The position numbers and the translations under genes are program-made. The notes below the pieces were generated by a model. It worked only from the letters and a program-made list of their open reading frames with translations. It was not told where the DNA came from and searched no databases. Below are positions 51,818-60,818 of a stretch of 64,000 nucleotides of DNA, one piece after another (position 1 is the stretch's first letter; each line of letters begins with the position of its first letter). The DNA comes from UBA1723 sp045641625 (GTDB taxonomy: Bacteria; Bacteroidota; Bacteroidia; Bacteroidales; Paludibacteraceae). The DNA is taken from contig JAZUHH010000012.1 of NCBI GenBank assembly GCA_045641625.1, positions 1 through 64,000 of the forward strand, given 5' to 3'.

Positions 51818-54800
51818 ATGGGAATACACAGACCGGCACTATTTTCACTGTTTGCCGCATTACATTCAATGGCGTGGGCGGACATTGACATAACCGAACT
51901 CTATCTGCGTAACGCAGGGTTCGATGATTCAGACCACTTTGACTATCGTATTGGCGACAACGGAAATGTTGCGCAGGAGATTCTGCCCGTACACGGATGG
52001 CAGAAGGACATTACTGTCGATTACACGGTCAGCGGAGTCTATCAGTTCGGAACATCAAAGACTTTCAACACATACGGACGCGTACCTCAGTCGGGATACG
52101 GCGGAAAGAACGGGGGATGCCTGGCACTGAGCACAGGCTGGGACCAGGAAATGAAGTATTTCCAGACGGTGACTCTGCCGCATGGAAGCTATAGGATTCA
52201 GTCCGCATTCTATAACGGGAGCAACACGACTGACGGAAGGAGCCTGCTTGCATGGGTTCCCGAACAGGGGAGCGGAAGTGTTTCTGCGCTGAGCGGCTTC
52301 CCATTGAACTCATGGAAAGAGGACAATGTATCTTTTACTTTGGCAAATGAGACAACTGGAAAGATACAGACCGGACTGGGCGCAGTATCGGGCGGTTCGG
52401 CGAACACAGCAAAGGTTGTGTGCGACTACGTCAGGCTGATGCTTGTCGGCAACGACGCGAGTCTGATATCCGACATCAGGTCCGAGCTTTCAAGCTCAAT
52501 AAAGTCGGCAGAGAGCATGGTGGGAAAGGGAACTCCGGCTTCGGACGAGGCTCTGTCCTCTGAAATTTCACGCGCCAAGGCTGTCGAGGGCAACCAGACT
52601 GCATCCTACTCCGACATTTTCAAGGCGAAGGCATCGCTGGGCGAAGCGACATACAGCCACAGGCTAGCGAACTCGACTCTGGACAATCCGGTTGACTTCA
52701 CTGCGATGATAGAGAACCCAAGTTTTGAAAAGGGATTCACCGGTTGGGCGCAGAGCGGTATGCAGACTCAGTCGAACACTTCGTTCACACTCAAGAGCGG
52801 TAACACATACGTCGAAAAATGGGTGCAGAGCGGAAATGCGCTCGGCAACGTCAAGGTGGAGCAGTGTTTGGAGCTGCCGGTCGGTATATATGTATTAAAG
52901 GTATCTGCACAGAACCTGAAAAACGATGCCGGAGGGCAGAGGGGAGCTTATATCTATGCCGGACAAGTTTCCAAGGAGGTTTCAAACCGTGAAACTTACT
53001 CGTTGCAGTTCACCAACATAGACGCGGAAGTAACTTTCGGTTTCAGGACCGAGAACCCTTCGGGAAACTGGGTGGCTGTGGACAATTTCTCGCTCTATTA
53101 TGCGGCTGCAACGGTTGAAGACTGCAGTAACGAGCTTTCAAGGAGACTGTCTTCGGCCAAGAAACTTGCGGACGGCAGAATGAACGCATCTCACAGAAGC
53201 GCTCTTGTCAAGGCAATGTCCGATGCAGAAAAGTGGATTGCAAGTCCGGACGCAAAGACCTTGCAGGATGTGTCTTCGTCGCTGATGAAGGCCTGGAACT
53301 CGGCTTCTGCTTCTGCTCTGGCTTATGAAAAGCTTGGCGAGCAGATTTCCGAGGCCTCGAAATACGAGGCTCAGGCTTCCGGCTCGGCTGACTTCATGAA
53401 TATTCTTTCTGCGGCCAGAAAAGTCTATGATGATGAGACTCAGACGATAGCGGATGTGAGCCAGAAGACTGACGAGCTAAGAAACGCAACGCTGATATAC
53501 CTGACAAGCATTGCTACTGGTCCTGTACCTGAGGTGAAGACTGACATGAGGCATGCCAGGGGCGCTACAATGGCGTTCGGTCGTGCAAGCTTTTCGGGCA
53601 AAGGTATTGTAGAGAAGGGATTTTGCTGGAGCACACACAACAATCCGACCATCGCAGACCATCGTACTACAAAATCGTATTCAAACAACGGAGACATATA
53701 TGTGATAGACGGATTGCTGCCCGCAACCTTCTACTACATACGTCCGTACGCGCTGACAGACCAGAACGCTGTGGGATACGGACGAAGCATAAAGATATGC
53801 ACTCTGCCAATGGGTACCGTGACATGGAGCTACAACAACGGAGGCTCTGCGGACGAGAACGCAAGAATCAACAGTGCCGTGGCGGATGCCTGCGACAATT
53901 GGAACAACATCGCAAACATACACGGACTTCACCTGACTGTATCGTATGGTGCCAGCACTCCGACAGCTGACTGCAGCTACGGAGGATGGATGCGTGTCGG
54001 ACCAAACGCAAGCTACCAGAGGACCGGAACAATTCAGCACGAGATGGCGCACGCCATAGGTGTGGGAACTATAGACAGATGGTACAACAGCGATGTCTAT
54101 AGGCAGAATGTCAGCTCCGGATTCTGGTTGGGAGAGCGCACTGACCAGGTACTCGCATTTCTAGAGAACAATGACGAGGCCCATTTGAAGGGTGACAAGA
54201 CACATTTCTGGCCTTACGGAATAAACGGTGCGAACGAGGACAACGGAAGCAGAATGCTTTACCTTGCGAATGCCTTGATAGTCCAGTCTTTGGGCGAGGA
54301 CAACCTTCCTCCGGTAAAGGGAGCCTTCGCATCTCCTGCATATACGTTCATACAGGAGGACAACGAATACTACTACATCCTTTCTGCTGACAACGTGTCG
54401 TCGGGGAAATATAGTCTGCTCAGATCTTCCGGTAGCGGCGTGTCTGTGGAAAGCGGAGACTGGTCGGGAGTGCTTCGTGACAACTCGTACGCATGGCAGG
54501 TCAGGTTCAATCCTGCCACACAGCTCTACGAATTCAGGAACGTGATGGCTGACAGGTCCATGACTGCAAACGGAGGAAGAGTCGATATGAAGGGCGGTGA
54601 CAGCTACGGAATACAGATGCTGGGCTCGCGCAGCAACGTATCTACGGACGATTTCAATCTGAAGTCGTACTGGCTGACGTTTGCTGATGGAACGGACACT
54701 CCTTCCGCTTTGTCGAAGTCGTTCTCGCAAGTCTCTGCCACAAGGTTCGACCACACGAACTCAGCAACTTCACAGCGTTGGGTAATTCTGTCGAGACAAG

Positions 54801-55045
54801 AAGTTAAGGCTCTTGCCGGCGATTGGTCTCAATTGGAATCTTTGCAGGCTGACAGCCCGATTGCTGTCTATAGTCGTGAAGGCGGAGTCGTTGTCGAGAG
54901 CTTCGACAAGGGAGGTTTTGTCTTCGTGGCTGATATGGGCGGAAAAGTTATCAGACAGTTCTATATGCAGGCAGGTATGAAGCTAGATGTAAGTCTGCAA
55001 AAGGGTGTCTATGCGGTCAATGGCAGAAAGGTCATCGTGAAATAG
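51818..55045 (+). CDS. Large T9SS-sorted zinc metalloprotease-like protein with carbohydrate-binding-like domains
   Basis: 1075 residues from the ATG at 51818. Signal peptide to SMAWA. N-terminal beta-sandwich (LYLRNAGFDDSDHFDYRIGD, CLALSTGWDQEMKYFQTVTL) of the galactose-binding type; a helical linker; a second beta-sandwich (IENPSFEKGFTGWAQSGMQT); more helices; an Fn3-like part (VEKGFCWSTHNNPTIADHRT); then a catalytic-type domain with HEMAH at His741-His745 followed by a Gly one turn later (HAIGVGT). This fits a zincin; the third zinc ligand is not certain. A ricin-like beta-trefoil segment and a type A T9SS sorting domain (ending GVYAVNGRKVIVK) complete it. Substrate is likely a glycoprotein, from the glycan-binding plan. 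No named peptidase family assigned. Confidence 0.82.
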   Translation: MGIHRPALFSLFAALHSMAWADIDITELYLRNAGFDDSDHFDYRIGDNGNVAQEILPVHGWQKDITVDYTVSGVYQFGTSKTFNTYGRVPQSGYGGKNGGCLALSTGWDQEMKYFQTVTLPHGSYRIQSAFYNGSNTTDGRSLLAWVPEQGSGSVSALSGFPLNSWKEDNVSFTLANETTGKIQTGLGAVSGGSANTAKVVCDYVRLMLVGNDASLISDIRSELSSSIKSAESMVGKGTPASDEALSSEISRAKAVEGNQTASYSDIFKAKASLGEATYSHRLANSTLDNPVDFTAMIENPSFEKGFTGWAQSGMQTQSNTSFTLKSGNTYVEKWVQSGNALGNVKVEQCLELPVGIYVLKVSAQNLKNDAGGQRGAYIYAGQVSKEVSNRETYSLQFTNIDAEVTFGFRTENPSGNWVAVDNFSLYYAAATVEDCSNELSRRLSSAKKLADGRMNASHRSALVKAMSDAEKWIASPDAKTLQDVSSSLMKAWNSASASALAYEKLGEQISEASKYEAQASGSADFMNILSAARKVYDDETQTIADVSQKTDELRNATLIYLTSIATGPVPEVKTDMRHARGATMAFGRASFSGKGIVEKGFCWSTHNNPTIADHRTTKSYSNNGDIYVIDGLLPATFYYIRPYALTDQNAVGYGRSIKICTLPMGTVTWSYNNGGSADENARINSAVADACDNWNNIANIHGLHLTVSYGASTPTADCSYGGWMRVGPNASYQRTGTIQHEMAHAIGVGTIDRWYNSDVYRQNVSSGFWLGERTDQVLAFLENNDEAHLKGDKTHFWPYGINGANEDNGSRMLYLANALIVQSLGEDNLPPVKGAFASPAYTFIQEDNEYYYILSADNVSSGKYSLLRSSGSGVSVESGDWSGVLRDNSYAWQVRFNPATQLYEFRNVMADRSMTANGGRVDMKGGDSYGIQMLGSRSNVSTDDFNLKSYWLTFADGTDTPSALSKSFSQVSATRFDHTNSATSQRWVILSRQEVKALAGDWSQLESLQADSPIAVYSREGGVVVESFDKGGFVFVADMGGKVIRQFYMQAGMKLDVSLQKGVYAVNGRKVIVK

Positions 55046-55111
55046 GGCTTTCAATCTCTTTCTATGGGAATCGCACATATATAATAATGTATAGAGTCTG
55101 ATATTCCTCTA

Positions 55112-55146
55112 AAAAAGGGGTTCGGTATTGTTCCGGACTCCTTTTT
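55112..55146 (+). terminator. Terminator of the metalloprotease-like gene
   Basis: AAAAAGGGGTTCGG / CCGGACTCCTTTTT arms with two mismatches; ends in a T-run. Confidence 0.7.
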
Positions 55147-55277
55147 CGCATTCTCAGAGCACATGTCAGCAGGTTCGGAGCGGAACTTATGACAGTCCTA
55201 TTCCTATGTATTGTTAAAGAAAGTTAAATTATTGCCAATAATTATCATTTTGCAGAATCTGGTGTGCGATTATGTTA

Positions 55278-55285
55278 TATCTTTG
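55278..55285 (+). promoter_or_regulatory. Promoter, -7 element TATCTTTG
   Basis: Exact TAnnTTTG match 29 bases before the ATG at 55315. Confidence 0.75.
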
Positions 55286-55314
55286 CTTTCGTAAACAACA
55301 AATAACAAATAGAT

Positions 55315-56025
55315 ATGAAAAGAATAGTTACTTTCCTAGCTTCGACATTCCTTGCAATGGGCTTGATGGCCCAGAATTCGTCTAAGGTCACTCCACAGAC
55401 TAAGCAGGTGATCAACAACCTGATTCTAAACTCTGACGCCAGACTGTTGCCGGAGACCATGTCCAAGGCTTTCACAATGTTCCTTCCGATGATGTTCGGC
55501 GGTGATACTGTGAACACGTACAACTTGAAGCCGGAAATCGACAGACTCGGCAAGAAGATGATGCTTGACTTGTATCTTGCCAACGACAGCACATACATTG
55601 TGTTCGCTGACTCGTTCTCTGTTGCAGACATGAACAAGATCATGACCTTCTATAACACTCCTCACGCAAAGAAATACATGAAGGAGATTTCTGACACTGA
55701 CCTTTTCACCATGATAGCTAAGGGCCAGCAGCTAGAGGACATGAAGGAGGGCAAGAACCCTGGCGAGAACAGATGGAAGACTCTTTCGATGGCTGAACTG
55801 CAGAAAATTGCAACTTTCCAGAAGACCGCCATTGCCAAGAAGTTTGACAACACTGCTACTGCCTCGTTGCGTCCTTTCGCAAACCAGATGAAATCTCTAA
55901 AGGAAGATCCAAATTCGGATTTGAAGAAGGGATTGGAGAATATGATGAATAAACTTGGCGAGTACATGAATGCAAAGGGCTGCAAGATTGACTACAAGAA
56001 TGACAAGAGATTCAAAGTCGAATAA
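55315..56025 (+). CDS. DUF2059-like secreted protein
   Basis: 236 residues; signal peptide MKRIVTFLASTFLAMGLMAQ. All-helical after that. The segment DMNKIMTFYNTPHAKKYMKE is the part typical of DUF2059, in which a helix ends in FYxTPxxKK. Family role unknown, periplasmic. Own promoter and terminator. Good codon bias suggests it is well expressed. Confidence 0.8.
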   Translation: MKRIVTFLASTFLAMGLMAQNSSKVTPQTKQVINNLILNSDARLLPETMSKAFTMFLPMMFGGDTVNTYNLKPEIDRLGKKMMLDLYLANDSTYIVFADSFSVADMNKIMTFYNTPHAKKYMKEISDTDLFTMIAKGQQLEDMKEGKNPGENRWKTLSMAELQKIATFQKTAIAKKFDNTATASLRPFANQMKSLKEDPNSDLKKGLENMMNKLGEYMNAKGCKIDYKNDKRFKVE

Positions 56026-56069
56026 GATATTGTTTATCATTAACAATCGAGTATTTTTTCATTGTTCAG

Positions 56070-56106
56070 AGGAGCAGGACTTGAGATTAGTCCCGCTCCT
56101 TTTCTT
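56070..56106 (+). terminator. Intrinsic terminator
   Basis: AGGAGCAGGACT / AGTCCCGCTCCT stem with one internal mismatch, then TTTTC. Confidence 0.8.
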
Positions 56107-56237
56107 GTCGGTTGAAATGCGAGGAAAGGATAGACTCTATGGCTCAATAGACCCTTTCCGTAATGTATAAGGTATGTTGCGTTTCGATCTTTATAGACTT
56201 GTGCTGAATTGTATCCTTGAAATTAAATAAAAATATG

Positions 56238-56245
56238 TATCTTTG
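56238..56245 (+). promoter_or_regulatory. Promoter, -7 element TATCTTTG
   Basis: Exact TAnnTTTG match 29 bases before the small membrane-protein gene; it may also serve grpE and dnaJ. Confidence 0.7.
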
Positions 56246-56273
56246 CACTTGTTGAATGTAAGTTATAAAGATT

Positions 56274-56507
56274 ATGAATTTTACAACTATTGTTATTGGA
56301 ATAGTAATACTTCTATTCGGAATCTACAATCTATATATCAAGTTAAAGAAACCAGAGGTTTATGAGGTTTCCCTGAAGGCTGTGCAGCGTTCTTTCGGCG
56401 AGGGTGCAGGCTCGTTCATTCACATTCTTTCCAGAATAGCACTGCCTATTTTGGTCGGTGTTGTTACTATTGTTCTTGGCTTCATGGGAGAGAGCCTAAT
56501 GGCATAA
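56274..56507 (+). CDS. Small two-helix membrane protein
   Basis: 77 residues: helix at 4-23 (TTIVIGIVILLFGIYNLYI), a polar loop with KKPEVYEVSLKAVQRSFGEG, helix at 54-74 (SRIALPILVGVVTIVLGFMG). No named family. It sits 126 bases before grpE with no terminator between, so it may be the first gene of the grpE-dnaJ transcript. Confidence 0.75.
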   Translation: MNFTTIVIGIVILLFGIYNLYIKLKKPEVYEVSLKAVQRSFGEGAGSFIHILSRIALPILVGVVTIVLGFMGESLMA

Positions 56508-56633
56508 AGTCAATCTTGAGTTGTATTTATGTCGCAGATTTGGAACTCATTTAAGACTTTTTGTCATACCAAAGGTTTTGGCAAGGTTTTTGATAAAGAG
56601 AATAGTAGTACTAATGATATAAAAGAGGATATT

Positions 56634-57236
56634 ATGGAAGAAAATCAGAATACAGAAGAAATAAAGAACGAGCAGCAGGCAGAGAACACTGAGGCTACTC
56701 AAAATACAGAGGCTACAGATCAGACTGCTGGAGCAGATGCTAAAACAGAAGGTACAGCAGAAGGTCCAAAGGAACCGACTGCAGAGGATAAAATCGCAGA
56801 GCTTGAGGAGAAGGTCAAGGCAATGCACAATGAGTATGTCAGACTTTATGCAGACTTCGAGAACTACAAGAAGCATGCAATAAAGGAAAAGAGCGAAATC
56901 CTGCAGACTGCGGGCAAGAACGTGCTTGTTGACATTATTCCTATGTGCGACAACCTGGAGCGTGCAATAACTGTTGTTCAGACAGCAACTGAAATTGAGC
57001 CGGTAAAGGAGGGTATCAACCTTATCTATACAATGTTCTCTAAGTTCCTTGCAGACCACAACATGAAGCCTATCGAGACTGAGGGCAAGGAATTCAATAC
57101 TGATTTCCACGAGGCTATCGCAACTATCCCTGCGCCAAGCGAGGATATGAAGAACAAGATCATCGACTGCACTCAGAAGGGTTACATGATTGGAGACAAG
57201 GTGGTGCGTTTCGCTAAGGTTGTTATTGGTCAGTAA
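56634..57236 (+). CDS. grpE: Nucleotide exchange factor GrpE
   Basis: Releases ADP from DnaK in the cytoplasmic chaperone cycle. 200 residues from the ATG at 56634; the frame is open from 56529, which would add 35 residues unlike other GrpE N-termini, though I cannot exclude it. Acidic Gln/Glu-rich N-terminus, a long coiled coil (EDKIAELEEKVKAMHNEYVR), then YADFENYKKHAIKEKSEIL, LVDIIPMCDNLERAI and the C-terminal beta wing (GYMIGDKVVRFAKVVIG). dnaJ follows after 32 bases. Confidence 0.95.
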   Translation: MEENQNTEEIKNEQQAENTEATQNTEATDQTAGADAKTEGTAEGPKEPTAEDKIAELEEKVKAMHNEYVRLYADFENYKKHAIKEKSEILQTAGKNVLVDIIPMCDNLERAITVVQTATEIEPVKEGINLIYTMFSKFLADHNMKPIETEGKEFNTDFHEAIATIPAPSEDMKNKIIDCTQKGYMIGDKVVRFAKVVIGQ

Positions 57237-57268
57237 TTAGTGAATCTCGAAATTTAAATCAGTGAGAG

Positions 57269-58408
57269 ATGGCAAAGAGAGATTATTATGAGGTGCTTGG
57301 AGTCAGCAAGACTGCAACTGCCGATGAAATAAAGAAGGCCTACAGAAAGAAGGCTATCCAGTATCACCCGGACAGAAACCCTGACAATAAGGAGGCTGAG
57401 GAGAAGTTCAAGGAGGCGGCAGAGGCTTTCGAGGTTCTTGGTGACGAGCAGAAGCGCGCCAAGTATGACCAGTTCGGACATGCTGCATTCGAGAACGGAG
57501 GAGCTGGTGGCTTCGGTGGCTTCGGAGGAGGCGGTATGTCTATGGAGGACATCTTCTCTCATTTTGGAGATATCTTTGGCGGTGGCTTCGGCTTTGGCGG
57601 AGGTGGCTCGTCTTCAGGTCAGACTGTACGCAGAGGCAAGGATAAGGGTATTCGTGTCAAGATGAACCTTCAGCAGATTGCCAAGGGAATGAAGAAGACC
57701 GTAGATATTTCACGTGACGTAAAGTGCGACAAGTGTAACGGTACAGGTAGTGCTGACGGAAAATCTTCGACTTGTGGCACTTGTAACGGAAAGGGTGTTG
57801 TATATAGGGTAAAGCAGACAATCCTCGGACAGATGAGACAGCAGACTTATTGTCCTGACTGTAACGGAGAGGGTACCAAGATCACTAACAAGTGTTCTTG
57901 CTGCAACGGTACCGGTGTTGTAGAGAAGAAGGAGTCTGTTTCGTTCGACATTCCGGCAGGAGTAGAGGGCGGAATGAGAATCAAGATTTCCGGAGAGGGA
58001 AATGCATGCCGAAACGGACAGAATGGTGACTTGATAGTCCTAATCGACGAGGAGCCACATCCAGAGTTGATCCGCGACGAGCAGGATTTGCTTTACAAGG
58101 CTTTGATTTCTGTTCCTACTGCAATCAACGGTGGTACAATAGAGGTTCCAACAGTAGATGGCAAGTGTACGGTAAAGATAGAGCCGGGCACACAACCAGG
58201 AAAGATGTTCAGATTGAAGGGCAAGGGACTTCCTTCCGTTAATTCATACGGAGTTGGAGACATTCTGGTTTCTGTCAGTGTTCATATTCCTTCGAAAGTT
58301 TCCAAGGACGAAAAGAAGCAGCTTGAGGATATGGAGAAGGGTGGTAACTTCACACCTTCGGAAGCAGACAAGGCAGAATGCATCAGACAATTCAAGAACA
58401 GTTTCTAA
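57269..58408 (+). CDS. dnaJ: Chaperone protein DnaJ
   Basis: Co-chaperone that stimulates DnaK ATPase and delivers unfolded protein. 379 residues, standard type I form: J domain with HPD in IQYHPDRNP; a Gly/Phe-rich stretch (about 75-115); four zinc-binding CxxCxGxG motifs (CDKCNGTG, CGTCNGKG, CPDCNGEG, CSCCNGTG), all complete; C-terminal substrate-binding domains. Last gene of the grpE-dnaJ operon. No CIRCE-like element is seen upstream; dnaK is not in the window. Confidence 0.98.
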   Translation: MAKRDYYEVLGVSKTATADEIKKAYRKKAIQYHPDRNPDNKEAEEKFKEAAEAFEVLGDEQKRAKYDQFGHAAFENGGAGGFGGFGGGGMSMEDIFSHFGDIFGGGFGFGGGGSSSGQTVRRGKDKGIRVKMNLQQIAKGMKKTVDISRDVKCDKCNGTGSADGKSSTCGTCNGKGVVYRVKQTILGQMRQQTYCPDCNGEGTKITNKCSCCNGTGVVEKKESVSFDIPAGVEGGMRIKISGEGNACRNGQNGDLIVLIDEEPHPELIRDEQDLLYKALISVPTAINGGTIEVPTVDGKCTVKIEPGTQPGKMFRLKGKGLPSVNSYGVGDILVSVSVHIPSKVSKDEKKQLEDMEKGGNFTPSEADKAECIRQFKNSF

Positions 58409-58416
58409 GATAAAAG

Positions 58417-58449
58417 AAGCGGAGAAGTTTTTCTTTTCCGCTTTTTTTG
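58417..58449 (+). terminator. grpE-dnaJ terminator
   Basis: AAGCGGAGAAG / CTTTTCCGCTT stem (one G-U), TTTTT loop, then a T-run. Confidence 0.85.
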
Positions 58450-58581
58450 TTAGTTAAAATTGCTACTAGGCTTTGGTTGAATGATTTGAAAGTCGTTTGA
58501 TAATATTCTTGATAATTAGAGTATTATAAAACTTTTTGAAAATAAATCACGAAAATGCTTGCATAATAAAAGTAAAGGTAG

Positions 58582-58589
58582 TAATTTTG
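58582..58589 (+). promoter_or_regulatory. tRNA cluster promoter, -7 element TAATTTTG
   Basis: Exact TAnnTTTG match 28 bases before the first tRNA. Confidence 0.75.
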
Positions 58590-58617
58590 CATCGCATTTG
58601 AGAAATCAAGTATTTAT

Positions 58618-58691
58618 GGCGGGATAGCTCAGTTGGTTAGAGCGTCGGATTCATAACCCGGAGGTCACGAGTTCAATTCTCGTTCCCGCTA
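58618..58691 (+). tRNA. tRNA-Met (CAT)
   Basis: 74 bases with all four stems: acceptor GGCGGGA/TCCCGCT (G-U at 1-72), D stem GCTC/GAGC, anticodon loop ATTCATAAC with CAT, T arm ACGAG TTCAATT CTCGT, discriminator A. CCA is not encoded. The G1-U72 pair rules out the usual initiator form. CAT can also belong to a tRNA-Ile that is modified to lysidine, so Met is most likely but not certain. Confidence 0.88.
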
Positions 58692-58717
58692 CAAATCTTT
58701 TTTTCTTGATGTAAGAT

Positions 58718-58793
58718 GGCGGATTAATGTAGTGGCCTAGCATGCATGCCTCTCACGCATGAAACTCGGGTTCAAATCCCGGATCCGCTACCA
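58718..58793 (+). tRNA. tRNA-Glu (CTC), copy 1
   Basis: 76 bases, with encoded CCA. Acceptor GGCGGAT/ATCCGCT, D stem ATGT/GCAT, anticodon stem CATGC/GCATG with loop CTCTCAC giving anticodon CTC, T stem TCGGG/CCCGG with loop TTCAAAT, discriminator A. Confidence 0.88.
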
Positions 58794-58881
58794 AGTGAGA
58801 TAAATAAGACAAGGTGATGGTTGACTTGACCTCATTCAATATGAACGAGGAGTTTAGAAATCATAAAGAACATAACTAGAC

Positions 58882-58957
58882 GGCGGATTAATGTAGTGGC
58901 CTAGCATGCATGCCTCTCACGCATGAAACTCGGGTTCAAATCCCGGATCCGCTACCA
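58882..58957 (+). tRNA. tRNA-Glu (CTC), copy 2
   Basis: Identical over all 76 bases to the copy at 58718, 88 bases downstream. The spacer between them is not repeated. Both copies read GAG codons. Confidence 0.88.
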
Positions 58958-58993
58958 AAGGAAGATAGATTATTTGGTCTGTCTTCCTTTTTA
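58958..58993 (+). terminator. tRNA cluster terminator
   Basis: GGAAGATAGA / TCTGTCTTCC arms with one mismatch, then TTTTT. Confidence 0.8.
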
Positions 58994-59021
58994 TTTGTCA
59001 TAAATTTAAAGTGTCTTCTTG

Positions 59022-60341
59022 ATGAGCGATATTCAGCTTTCTGACCATTTCACATATAAAAGACTATTGCAGTTCACTTGGCCATCTATTCTTATGATGA
59101 TATTTACATCGCTTTATAGTATTGTGGATGGAATAATGGTCTCTAATTATGCAGGTACAGTTTCTTTTGATGCTCTTAACTTGATATGGACTTTTTGTGC
59201 CATACTGGGTGCTTTCGGATTTATGTTTGGTACCGGAGGCTCTGCTCTTGTGGCAAAGATACTTGGTGAAGGAGACAAAGAAAAAGCTATCAATGTGTTT
59301 TCGTTACTAACCTATGCCACGATTATACAGTCTGTTGTTATGGGATGTATAGGCTTCTTTTTTGTAAGAGATGTTGCCATATTTCTTGGAGCTGAGGGCG
59401 AAATGGTCGAAGATTGTGTGATTTACGGATGTATATTGATGTCGTTTCTTCCTGCTTACGAACTGCAGGTTTATTCCCAATCTTTATTGATTACGGCTGA
59501 GCAACCCAAATTGGCAATGCGAATCACGATTGCTGCAGGAGTAACCAATATGGTTCTTGATTATGTCTTTATCGGGCTTTGGAACATGGGAATTAGCGGA
59601 GCGGCATGGGCTTCGAGCATAGGTCTTTGTGTTGGAGGATTTCTTCCTTTGTTTTATTTCTATAAGATAGGTTGGCTAAAAGGGTGCAAGTTTAGTCTTT
59701 CTGCTATATATAAGACTTGCAAGAACGGATTGTCTGAGTTTGTGATGAACATTGCGCTCTCTGTTGTCGGTATGATTTATATGTATCAACTAATAAGAGA
59801 AATAGGAGAGGCAGGAGTCGCTGCATACGGAGTGATGACATATTTTGCTTTTATCTTTGCTGCAGTGTTTCTTGGTTATGGAATAGGTACAGCTCCGATT
59901 ATGAGCTATCATTATGGTGCTAATAATAAGGAAGAGATGCATAGCCTGTTGAAAAAGAGCCTTAAAATAGTAGTGTTCACGGGAATAGGAATGACTGTGT
60001 TGGCTCAGTTGCTTGCTCGTCCGTTGTCTTCAATCTTTGTCGGATATGATGATGAGTTGCTTGACTTGACTGTATTTGCCTTTAGGTTTTATTCTCTGCA
60101 CTTTATAGTTACGGGAATAAATATCTATGCTTCTTCATTCTTTACATCATTGAACAATGGACCTGTGTCTGCGTTGATTTCAATCATGAGAACTCTTGTG
60201 ATGGAGTGTGGGTGTGTATTGATATTGCCAATGGTCTTTGGAATGGATGCGATATGGTGGGCAGTTGTTGTGGCAGAAACCTTGACAATGATTATGTCGT
60301 TATACTTGATATGGAAGTTTAAACCCAAATACGGATATTAG
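59022..60341 (+). CDS. MATE family efflux transporter
   Basis: 439 residues from the ATG at 59022. Twelve hydrophobic helices in two similar halves. MATE family features are YSIVDGIMVSNYAG early in the first half, GTGGSALVAKILGEGD after it, and the matching GIGTAPIMSYHYGA in the second half. It exports drugs or toxic metabolites with a sodium or proton gradient across the inner membrane. Two bases separate its stop from the next gene, so it is in an operon with two small membrane proteins. Promoter not clear. Confidence 0.92.
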   Translation: MSDIQLSDHFTYKRLLQFTWPSILMMIFTSLYSIVDGIMVSNYAGTVSFDALNLIWTFCAILGAFGFMFGTGGSALVAKILGEGDKEKAINVFSLLTYATIIQSVVMGCIGFFFVRDVAIFLGAEGEMVEDCVIYGCILMSFLPAYELQVYSQSLLITAEQPKLAMRITIAAGVTNMVLDYVFIGLWNMGISGAAWASSIGLCVGGFLPLFYFYKIGWLKGCKFSLSAIYKTCKNGLSEFVMNIALSVVGMIYMYQLIREIGEAGVAAYGVMTYFAFIFAAVFLGYGIGTAPIMSYHYGANNKEEMHSLLKKSLKIVVFTGIGMTVLAQLLARPLSSIFVGYDDELLDLTVFAFRFYSLHFIVTGINIYASSFFTSLNNGPVSALISIMRTLVMECGCVLILPMVFGMDAIWWAVVVAETLTMIMSLYLIWKFKPKYGY

Positions 60342-60343
60342 AA

Positions 60344-60802
60344 ATGAAAATAAGCATTGGTGCGACATTAAAGAAGTTGTTTTCGACTTCCGAGTTTTAT
60401 GGGTTCTTTTTGAGCTCTTTCCTTTTTGGTTTTGTATTTCTCTATGAAATCCAAAACCCAATAGCCTATTTTTTTGGTGACGAATTTGATGTTGAGATTA
60501 TTCAAACAGAGAAGAGTGGAGGAAGGAGTACAAATTATTATATTTATTTCAATTACGAAGGCAAGATATGTCAATCTGTAGGTTGGGGCAGAGATAACTA
60601 CGGAGATATTAAAGTAGGCGATGTTGTGAAGATGCGCAAGTGCAAATCTATAGATATGTTTGTGGCTTCTTGCAGTTGTGTTTGGTTGATGTTTTTCTTT
60701 GTCTTTGTTGGGTTAATCGTTTTTTGTATTACTTCTTGGTGCTTGAATCTTACTATTAAAGAATCTATAGTCTATAATTCCAATACAGAGTTTAATTTAT
60801 AA
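60344..60802 (+). CDS. DUF3592-like small membrane protein, copy A
   Basis: 152 residues. N-terminal helix (FYGFFLSSFLFGFVFLYEI), a beta-rich soluble loop DEFDVEIIQTEKSGGRSTNY then YIYFNYEGKICQ and IKVGDVVKMRK, and a C-terminal helix (VWLMFFFVFVGLIVFCIT). The layout of one helix, a small sandwich, and one helix is that of DUF3592-like proteins. It follows MATE after two bases. About half identical to the next gene, so the pair arose by tandem duplication. Confidence 0.8.
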   Translation: MKISIGATLKKLFSTSEFYGFFLSSFLFGFVFLYEIQNPIAYFFGDEFDVEIIQTEKSGGRSTNYYIYFNYEGKICQSVGWGRDNYGDIKVGDVVKMRKCKSIDMFVASCSCVWLMFFFVFVGLIVFCITSWCLNLTIKESIVYNSNTEFNL

Positions 60803-60818
60803 AAAAGAAGTTAAAGTT

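Noticed and set aside
49100..55045. GH3 and metalloprotease region as a recently transferred island because of GC-richer codons
   Set aside because: The difference is mainly between highly expressed genes, which favour GCT/CGT/AAG, and ordinary genes. Promoters are native type and there are no mobility genes or attachment sites.
58618..58691. Initiator tRNA-fMet
   Set aside because: Position 1-72 is a G-U pair rather than the mismatch of initiators, and the anticodon stem lacks the three G-C pairs.
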